Source: Stenogyne calaminthoides (lineage: Eukaryota > Streptophyta > Magnoliopsida > Lamiales > Lamiaceae). From it: a stretch of 64,000 nt of DNA. The stretch lies in the NCBI GenBank assembly GCA_037126765.1, contig JBBCBC010000024.1, positions 20,433,554-20,497,553 on the forward strand. Reading direction: 5' to 3'. This document shows, one piece after another, positions 56,121 to 64,000 of the stretch (positions are counted from its first letter, which is position 1; every line of letters begins with the position of its first letter). Both the position numbers and the translations under genes were made by a program. Under the pieces are notes generated by a model that was given only the letters and a program-made list of their open reading frames with translations, was not told the origin of the DNA and did no database searches.

Positions 56121-56305
56121 TATGTGCATCAAGTGCACCGTGCAATTCAAGTGCATTTTTAAATAGTATCAATAGTTTCCACTAAAGAGTTGCAGTTGTG
56201 TTCATTGTGTCGATTGCAACTTTTCAATCAATGAAAATTGAGATTGTTCAATGAAAATAATTATTAAGTATTATTTAAAAATGCACTTGAATTATACGGT
56301 ACCTG
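56121..56305. mobile_element. Foldback MITE, GTGCACCGTGCA family
   Basis: Inverted arms: GTGCACCGTGCAATTCAAGT at the left and, reversed, a GTACCGTATAATTCAAGT-like end at the right, both followed by GCATTTTTAAATA. Relative of 60101-60297. No protein. Confidence 0.65.
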
Positions 56306-57867
56306 CTTACTTAGTTTGGATCTATATATATAGGAAACCTTAAGAGAAAACCCTCATTTTTAGTCTCTTCTCATTTAAAAAGTTCTTTTTTATCAAGGTT
56401 ATTTATTTTATTTTTTTTAGCCAAGAGAATTAATTTTTGGGCAATTATACCCTTAAAGAAGTTAACAAAAAATTTAAAAAAAATAGTGGTACGGGGTTAA
56501 TATAGTGTAGTACGAAATTAATTAAATTGTGGTATAAATTTAAAAATGATGGTACAAGTTGAATTAAATTATGGTACGGGCTGGAATGATGGCGGTACGG
56601 TGTTAAAATAAGGTGGTACGGGGTTGAAATAAGTGTGGTATGGTAGTGATAGTGGTACGAGGTTGATAGAATGGTGGTATGGATTTGAAACGATTCTACG
56701 ATTGAAGTGATAATGATGCACGGGTTAATTGAAGGGTTAGTGAAATTTGAAAAATAATATTATTGTTACAGGGGTGTATATATATGTAGAAGATTTAACT
56801 AATATAATGAAAACATAAAAAAAGGTAAAGGTTGAAAAAATTATATTCTTTTGGCTAAAAAAGAATGATTATAAATTTTATGACAAAAAAAAACTTTTAT
56901 TTTTATGTTAGACTATTTATAAACTCATCATAAAGCTTAATTAATTATCAGTTTTCAACGCTTAACAATTCATGTTATAACTATAAATAAATTTGAAAGA
57001 GAAACTAGCACTAACATCGCGCTTAAATTCAAACCAATTAAAATTCGAATAAATGAGGTAAAGGAAAAGTACACATTTTCGACGCGTTAGAGTATTATTT
57101 TCAAAGAAGAGTTAAACATATTTACTTTTCGGTTTCGAATAGTCATATTCATATATATCCCATAGGAGTAATTTTCAAGAATATGTATTAATTGTTGATG
57201 TTGTTTCAATTTTCAATACTTTGACTTGAAATAATCCTAAATTTATTTACTTCCTCCTATCCATTTTTTTTGTAGAATTTTTATTAATTTAAAATAAATA
57301 TTATTTTACAGTAATGTAGAAGAATTAAAATATTTGATCTTTGATCCGGATTGATCGGCCGCGGCATAACATTCCGCAACACCAAGCAGTAGCCCTCCGT
57401 TTTCTACCGGTGCTCCTTCGACACCCTCTACGTCCACTCCCAACGCCAATTCTACAAAGAATGCTACGCGGCCGTTGTCCTCCAGAACTGCATGATCGTC
57501 GCCCGTCGACCCACGGACAAGCAAAAGATCACCATAACGGCCCAGGGTCGAACCGACCCGAACCAAAACACCGGGATCTCGATCCACAACTCCCGTGTCA
57601 TGGCCGCGTCAAATCTCGGGTCGGTTCGGACCTTTTTGGGGCGGCCGTGGGTCTTCATGCAGACGCATTTGGACTCGTTGGTGGACCCCGCTGGGTGGTT
57701 AGAGTGGGACGGGGATTTCGCGCTCAATACATTGTATTATGGGGAGTATAGGAATTTGGGTCCGGTGGAGGGGGTACCGGGTTATAAATAATGCGGCGGA
57801 GGCAAATTTTGTCGCGGGGCGGTCGTGGATTCCTGCAACCGGTGTACCGTTCACTGCCGGACTTTGA

Positions 57868-58451
57868 ATTTGTTGCACTAATTTGGGGTATCCACTCCTT
57901 TCTTGACGATTCTTTGGGTTGTTAATTTATTCTTTGTTTGTGTAATTTTTTTCTTCTTTTTTTAAAGATAATTCCTTTTTCTTATTTTTAAATTTGAAAT
58001 ATTGTATACCATTTTAATGCTGGGATGGTGAATAAAGTTTTACAATGCATTGAAATTACAATACATTTTTATCTATTCATAGTAAGCCAGTAGCTAGAAG
58101 CCTAGAACGTGCGTTGAACTAAATATATTAATATATATGCAATAAGTAATTAAAATATATCATATGATTAAATAGAAATATTTTCAGTACACATATATAT
58201 AAAAAGATTTATTGTAACTTTAACTCCTTAAAATATGTATTATCTCCAAATTGAGAATATGAAACTGAGCTACGTACTTGGATGAAATGCTTTTGCAAAT
58301 TTGTAGGCCACTTTTAAAAATTGACATAAAAAATACAACTACATCAATGAATATTAATTGTAAAAATAAAATGATAATTTTAACTTATTTTAAAGCTTCA
58401 TTGTTGTGCTAAAAAAAAGAAACTCATATTCTTTTAATTACGTTATATGTC
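57868..58451. other. Intergenic DNA 3' of the pseudogene
   Basis: AT-rich, no gene. May hold the old 3' UTR of the pectinesterase. Confidence 0.5.
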
Positions 58452-59156
58452 AATGATGCAAAAGTCGATCTAGGTGACTGGCTAGGTGACCGTTGGCCGA
58501 CCAAATTTTGTGAAAAACGATAGTTTTAAATGTTTTTTACGTTAGACTCTACTTACGTATAGGCGACCAAGTAGAGAGCTAGGCGGACTGCTTTATTTTT
58601 TTTTTCAACGAGAAAAGATGTTGCTTCTATTATTAATTTAAGAAAATTAAAACACGACTAACATAAACAAAACTCACCCAAATTCAAATTGAGATAAAGG
58701 TATGCTCACCATCCTCGCTATCATTTGCTCATTGTCTGCCCGTCTAGACCCCCAACGATAAGGTATTATTTGATAATGAGAGGCTATGTTCTTATAATAA
58801 ATTAATAATAAATTATAGATTGATAATTTCCACTACACTAAAATTGCAAAGTATGAATATGTTTAATTTTTTTATGCTAATTTAATTTTCTTGTACTCTA
58901 TGATTGGATAACAGATCTAAGAAAAGGTATTTGAATTGTTATCTTGATTTAGGCGGATGTGTAATGAATTTGTTGATAAATTTTGAAGTGTATTTTTGTT
59001 ATAAGATATCAATAAGTAGTAGATAAAACCCATTTGGATGAAAAAAATAATAAAGAAAGGGGACCGACTAGTCCTCAACTAGTCCCCGTCTAAGCGGCCT
59101 AAGCGCTAGACAATCTGAATCCGTCCGACTATCAATTTCCGACTTATACACCTTTG
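58452..59156. mobile_element. Possible non-autonomous DNA transposon
   Basis: Imperfect inverted ends CAATGATGCAAAAGTCGA (58452) and, reversed, CAAAGGTGTATAAGTCGGA (to 59156), with GGCGACC/CTAGGCGG and CGGCCTAAGCGCTAG words near each end, a style common in plant hAT-like repeats. No clear target duplication, so the ends are uncertain. Confidence 0.4.
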
Positions 59157-59851
59157 AAAAATATAATATTAGTTAATTCACTTAATGGCAGTATATTTTC
59201 CTGAAATTAGAATATCAAGAGTAATACTTCTACGAACTATTTCTATACATCAACCCTATTACTATTTAAAAAATACTTTACTTTTTAAACAATAAAATAT
59301 TTTCAAACAGTGATCATTTTTGTACATAACAAGAATTATTTTTATATATAATAATATTACTAAAAAAATAGAGCTCACCGTAAACTCTAGTACACACAAC
59401 GTTTTGTCAATGAGCAAATTATATGTTATATTTGTTTTGTTTTCTTAATTAATTGCTCTTTTTTCGCCCCTCTCAATGGTACACACAAGTTTATATGTAA
59501 AATTACACACAATTACATTGTCTCTCTGTTTCTCTTAATTGCTCTGTTTCTCCAAATTGTTTTTTTTTTCTCTAACTTACGTAATACAATGTATGAGACA
59601 ACTTCACACAAAACTTCTAACTTACGTAATACAATGTATGAGACAACTTCACACAAAACTCCTTCGTCAATGAAAATTAAAAGAATGCAATGTCATGCAC
59701 GATTTCGGGCATTTAGCGTCCATTAAAATTCTAGTTAAATCCTGAAAACTATACAGAACTCGTGGTACTAAGAAAGGAAACTACATTGAAAAAAGAAAAG
59801 AAAGGAAACAAGACGATTAATTAGTAGGATTTAAACAAACTAAGCCCAACG
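59157..59851. other. AT-rich region with a 45-bp duplication
   Basis: Contains an exact tandem duplication of 45 bases, 59571-59615 and 59616-59660, each TCTAACTTACGTAATACAAT and onwards. Otherwise nothing; part of it is the 3' flank of the GT64 gene. Confidence 0.6.
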
Positions 59852-62800
59852 TTACCAGAACCATTCATGTCTTGAATCTACAGCTTTCAGATTGGTTGAC
59901 ACCAAAGGCATTGTTCCGTACATAGAAATGAAATCATTGAGGCATTTATTTCTTCCATCATTATGCCCCCTCAGGCTGCTAATCCCCGACGAACCAATCT
60001 CATATATCTTCCCTGAATTTTCAAAAAAAGAAAAAAAAATATAATGATGTTAGCAAATTGCTTTTTTTTATTTTCTGAACTCAAATTTATTCAAGGCTAA
60101 GTCTTGTATGCACCAGGTGCACCGTGCACTCCATGGTAAATTTCAGAATCATGCAACTTGTTGAATTGAAATATGCAACTTGTTTACACTGAATCGTGCT
60201 ATTAATATGTGAAACAAGTTGCACGGTTTAGTGTAAACAAGTTACATAATTCTGAAATACACTATAGAGTGCACGGTGCACCTAATGTACATGAGACCCA
60301 CTCTTTATTCAAAAGTTCTTAAATATGGAATAACCTCATCCATTATGAAGACACACATTCTATTCATATAAAAAGGAAATAAGAATAATTTGTTTTACAT
60401 GGTCACCTTCTAATACATACATGAATCATATATTAATTTAGTCCTACATGACACATGCTTAGTATTAAAGGGAAATAAAGATGTAGCTCCTACATTGGAT
60501 ATAGTTAAAATAACTCATCATGGAACTTGAATTATTTTCCGTGAAACATAATTGAACGATGTTAGTTACTTCAAATAATTATTGTATTGGCAGTGAGCTC
60601 GTATAAACATGTTCTAATTACTTTCCTTTTCTTGACTTGAAAATCCTTCAAATATTATATGAATACCATAGAGAATCAATAAAATTCATTCCCATTATCT
60701 GGTTGAAATCACTAGGCTCATTGTTCGTTCATTCATTTGATCATATCATAGTTATAAATATAACATATCTGACACATTCTGTCCTACAAAATAAAGTCCA
60801 ATATCATATAAAATCACATAATAGTAATATCATATAAAATCACATAATAGTACAAAATTCAACTTATAAACATTAGGACATAAACGTCAACATGAAATAT
60901 AACAAATTTGACACATACTGTCCTACAAAATAAAGTCCAATACCACATAAAATCACATAATAGTACAAAATTCAACTTATAAACATTAGGACATAAAAAT
61001 ATGTTGTGCAGTCAAGACTCTAGTAACTCACAAAAAAAACATCAAATGTAGCAAAGACAGCTATGAATCAATAGCTTAGTTTTCATTCTCATCACAAGTA
61101 AAAACAGCAGCAACAGAGATAAGATTAACAAAGAAAATTTGGGGAAAAGAAATCTGGCATATAGGGACAGCGGTGTTGTTTCTCAATTTCTTCTTTCTTT
61201 GCCATTTTTTTTTTCTTAAACAGTAGGCCCAAATTTATGGTTTGTTTATGATTCACTTTAGCTTACATTCGAGTTTCTTTTCTTTTTGTCAAAAATGGTT
61301 TTTAATTTCAAAATTTGTAGATAAACCACGTTTTGGGGTGAAGAAGATCTGGAAAGTAATAAAAGCATCAGAAAAGGCACACAACATAAAGCCTTGAGCG
61401 CGCCCAAGGCGAGCCTTTAAACCATAGGCATAAATTATTTTAGAAGAAAAATAACATGCGTGCCTATTATTTGAGAAATACTAATCTCAAATAAATCAAG
61501 ATTCGCCAAGTTTTTGCCATGGAAAGAATATGTAAACTCATCTTAGTAAAGATTTGTCAAGTCTTTTGCTATGGGAATGATATGTTTGTAGTTCTAAATT
61601 CTAATACCTCAAAGAGAACAAAGTAGTACCTTTAACCCATATTGGAGGAGCCCCAGTGGCATTAGAAACTAGAAGAGACATTGCTATGTCTTCACAATTC
61701 CTAAATAACAGATATACACAAAGTCAGCAGACAAGCTTTTGTTAATTGGATGAAATATTTCACATGCATAGGTAGAGAAATTGACATTGAAACTGTTAAT
61801 ACCTTTCCCTGCTTACGTAATCGTGAATTGATGATGGCATTTTATTGGTGTAAAACTCCAAGTACTTCTTATGGAAGAATGCAGCTTTTGTAAGAACCAT
61901 GCTATAACGGGCCATCCACCAAACTGACCACCATCCTCCATATCCATAATGGGCTAAACCATTTTTCTACAAGCAATGGATTATGGAGCATTACCTTTTT
62001 AATAAGGATTAGAAGCAAATTTAGAATATTTATAGTAAAGAAGACAAGGTTCAAACAACTATCAAACAGGTCGTGGGACGGATCCAAATTTAGATGTGTC
62101 GCTTGTGGGACGGACTCATAAGAGAGAGTCTCTACAATTGTTGGGATAACTCGGACTCTTGAGGAAATAAAGCAACAACTCAAGCAGGTGGAGGCAATAT
62201 AACAAGGCCAAAGTTTAGCTTGACGAATTCTGTATTTCGTTAAGAATTGTGTAAAAGCATCAACTTTATTTTCCAAATGGGTAATACTAGCAAGAATAAG
62301 CCTCTTGCACACTAGTTGCATGGTGTAACTATACACAACAAATAGATTTCAGTGAAAACAAGTAATACTGGCCAACTAATACCTTTTTGTTAAACAACTA
62401 ATACCATTTAAAAATTCACTTGAATTGCATAGTGCATACAAGACTTTGTCTACTAATAAGGAGTGAACAAGGAAAAACTAGGACAGTATTATGATGCTTA
62501 TCAAGCTGATAAGCCATATTTCTCAGGCATTTCTCGACAATCATGAATGACCTCATTTATTATTTGTCCACAATGAGATTCGGCTTTCCAAGGTCAAGAA
62601 CATTACTCAAGAGAGCAGATGCACAATACATTACAAAATTACTTATAAGAAGATAGTAATGTGGGTATATGTAATATTAAGAGTAACATTTGTGTGCACT
62701 AGTTCACGATGCAACTGGTGCACAACTAATAGTGATCAACTAAGTGCAACTAAAGTGCATAAAAGTATTTGCCTAATGTTGATTGGAGGTATGAGTTATT

Positions 62801-63946
62801 TACATAGCATGTTCAAAGCTTCAACCATGAAGCAACTCATTTAGTGGCATGTCATAGAGAAAAGCAAATTTAAATCGACATTCATTCTTAAATATAAAGA
62901 AGGGGAAAATGGGAAGAAAAAACTAAAATTAACCATGGCACGTATCCTATTCCGTGTTATCAGGCATAACTTGGCCTACAAAATCTAATTAAGCAAGCAG
63001 CTTACCTCCTCCCTCAGCCAATGCAGACGAGGAACGAATCCCACCATTGTAAGTGGAGCACTTTGCCACACCGAGAATGCAAACTCCAGTGTTCTACAGG
63101 GAACAATGACATCATCATCTATAGAGAATATAGCATCAGTTCTAAGATCCTCAATTGGTTTGAATCTATTGTTCAGGTTATCTTCCTCGTTTAGCTGAAA
63201 CCTAAAGTTTGGCTTATGAGCTGTTTGTGACTTTTTCAGTACCACCTGTTTCAGATATTCTCTTAGCTTATCCGAAGGTGGATTGTTTTCACTCCAAACC
63301 ACATCAATTGCATCTGTTCCTTTGCAAGACGCATAGTGAGCAACCGACTGCTTAAGCAGAGGATTGCTCTTCCAAGTGTGGATAACAACTGTGTATCCAC
63401 CCCTGGAAACAACAATACAAGAAAAAGTGTAAGTCTCTTTTACACCAGTGGTACGGTGCACCTACACACAACTAGTACTTTTCAGTCCCAAACATAGCTT
63501 AATTTTTTTTCAGAGCCACCACATCTCTCTCACTGAAAGTAATACTATACGAGTGCCAAAAACATGGATAGAAATACACTCAGTAGCAAGCAAAACAAAT
63601 TCACCAATTAAAACCACAAACGATATTTCAATTTTCAGATCAAGCAAATCAACCATACAAAGAGAAATTAGATACCAAACCTAGAAGGAGAAGAAACGGA
63701 AGACGAATAATCTAGGTTACATCCCATGAAATTGGAGATCTTAGAGCTGAGGAAACAGAGGGAAGTTAAGAGGCAGAAGAGAAGGAGGAGCTTGTACTTG
63801 GCGCCGCCGATCAACAGCCGTAGACGGCGGAGAAGAGGCGAGCGGCCGCTGTAGACGCCTCGATTCGATGCTTTGGCCTTAGCGGGTGAGTAATCTCCGC
63901 CGCTGCCGTTCAATGACGCCTCTCGGATGGCGATGAGCGTCGACAT
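59852..63946 (-). CDS. GT64-family glycosyltransferase, five exons, intact
   Basis: Exons on the minus strand: 63681-63946, 63006-63402, 61803-61975, 61630-61700, 59852-60012. All introns are GT-AG and all phases join, giving 1068 bases (355 codons) with TAA at 59852-59854. The protein starts MSTLIAIREA, has a basic cytosolic stretch, one membrane anchor at about 53-70 (LLLLFCLLTSLCFLSS), and then a GT64 (exostosin C-terminal) domain. Landmarks: YTVVIHTWKSNPLLKQSV (92-109), the metal-binding IFSIDDDVIV with DDD at 184-186, GFVPRLHW (210-217), GYGGWWSVWWMARYSMV in exon 3, NCEDIAMSLLVSN (280-292), GTMPLVSTN near the C-terminus, last residues EWFW. It is a type II membrane enzyme, expected in the Golgi, transferring sugars from nucleotide donors. 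Plant relatives glycosylate glycosylinositol phosphorylceramides. Which of the plant GT64 subgroups it belongs to was not determined. Confidence 0.93.
60101..60297. mobile_element. Foldback MITE in intron 4 of the GT64 gene
   Basis: Inverted arms of about 90 bases: GGTGCACCGTGCACTC then ATTTCAGAATCATGCAACTT at the left, and their reverse complements at the right (to GAGAC at 60297). Ends GTCTTGTATG / CATGAGAC. The same core occurs at about 55512, 56130 and 63452, with more diverged relatives near 62300, 62420 and 62700. Confidence 0.75.
60756..61000. repeat. Tandem duplication in intron 4 of the GT64 gene
   Basis: Two copies, 139 bases apart, of TGTCCTACAAAATAAAGTCC and TACAAAATTCAACTTATAAA. 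The first copy has an extra internal repeat of ATATCATATAAAATCACATA. Confidence 0.85.
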
Positions 63947-64000
63947 CTTCCGGAATGCATCCGATGGACGACCGTGATGGAATCTGGGCTCGTGCTTGGA
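63947..64000 (-). other. 5' UTR or proximal upstream of the GT64 gene
   Basis: 54 bases before the ATG; the window ends here, so the promoter is not visible. Confidence 0.5.

Larger units (their letters stand above)
54562..57867 (+). pseudogene. Pectin methylesterase (PMEI-PME type) pseudogene
   Basis: Exon 1 (54562-55446) reads a signal peptide (MGLIKFLIPLFISLSSLFSL), the PMEI pro-domain (CCNQTPYPQQCKYFM, CRNEREKAAWADCVKLYE, CRTGFAELGVSDFILPLMSN), then the enzyme start (GGFPAWVSGGDRRLLQA, GSWSVGGGSTTFNSATV). Two in-frame stops lie in the pro-domain (54649-54651 and 54823-54825), and G-run indels shift the frame near 55215 and 55305-55325. Intron: GTAAGT at 55447 to about 57335. Exon 2 (to TGA 57865-57867) reads GLIGRGITFRNT, SQRQFYKECY, ARRPTDKQKITITAQGRTDP, PAGWLEWDGDFALNTLYYGE and AATGVPFTAGL-like wording (PATGVPFTAGL). 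Between ECY and AAVVLQNC the segment with the catalytic GTVDFIFG Asp is missing, as is part of LGRPW-KEYSRTV. Family members demethylesterify cell-wall pectin; this copy cannot. Confidence 0.9.

Overview
The window looks like repeat-rich nuclear DNA of a flowering plant, probably a eudicot. The evidence is several Ty1/copia LTR retrotransposons with an initiator tRNA-Met primer site, plant MITE families, a pectin methylesterase (PMEI-PME) pseudogene, and a spliced glycosyltransferase family 64 (GT64) gene. There is no bacterial-style operon, rRNA, tRNA or CRISPR array. Roughly four fifths of the first 52 kb is transposable-element DNA. The last 11 kb holds the host-gene content.

Layout. 1-7104 and 19746-20533 are two halves of one old Sirevirus-type copia element (A, minus strand). 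They are split by a complete relative of the same family (B, plus strand, 7105-19745, about 2.1-kb LTRs, perfect 5-bp target duplication AGAAT). Both carry genes downstream of pol that ordinary copia elements lack: ORF2 (380 codons intact in A, with its own plant-type promoter) and a coiled-coil ORF3. 20933-21536 holds a fragment of an ARM-repeat protein gene and a 5'-truncated LINE tail. 21930-22445 is a 159-bp tandem array. 23886-25830 is a short non-autonomous LTR element (C, duplication GTTGC). 26908-27436 is an hAT-type MITE (duplication TGCACAAC). 29560-36217 is a second copia family (D) with a 1.84-kb 3' LTR. 36290-36527 is a CACTA transposon end abutting a small copia remnant (G, 36528-37709). 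37726-39485 is a solo LTR (H, duplication GTGGC). 39799-51741 is a chimeric block of two D-related copia elements (E and F, minus strand).

From 51742 the sequence is AT-rich intergenic DNA with a Mutator-type MITE (53215-53583). A pectin methylesterase pseudogene follows (54562-57867; it lacks the catalytic-Asp segment), and then an intact five-exon GT64 gene on the minus strand (59852-63946; 355 codons, type II membrane anchor, DDD motif). The GT64 gene is the only host gene that reads as functional. Small foldback MITEs sharing a GTGCACCGTGCA core occur repeatedly in and around both genes.

The most unusual points are: (1) the extra ORF2/ORF3 module with its own TATA box and telo-box in the Sirevirus-like elements; (2) a systematic exchange of CTG/CAG-containing words for CG-containing words between copies that should be identical, which also creates a frameshift and alters the primer binding site. 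This may be a modified-base sequencing artefact or a real mutational process; (3) an RT-ORF2 fusion deletion in B; (4) the contrast between nonsense-only decay in E/F and indel-rich decay in B. All calls come from reading the sequence by eye; no database search was run.
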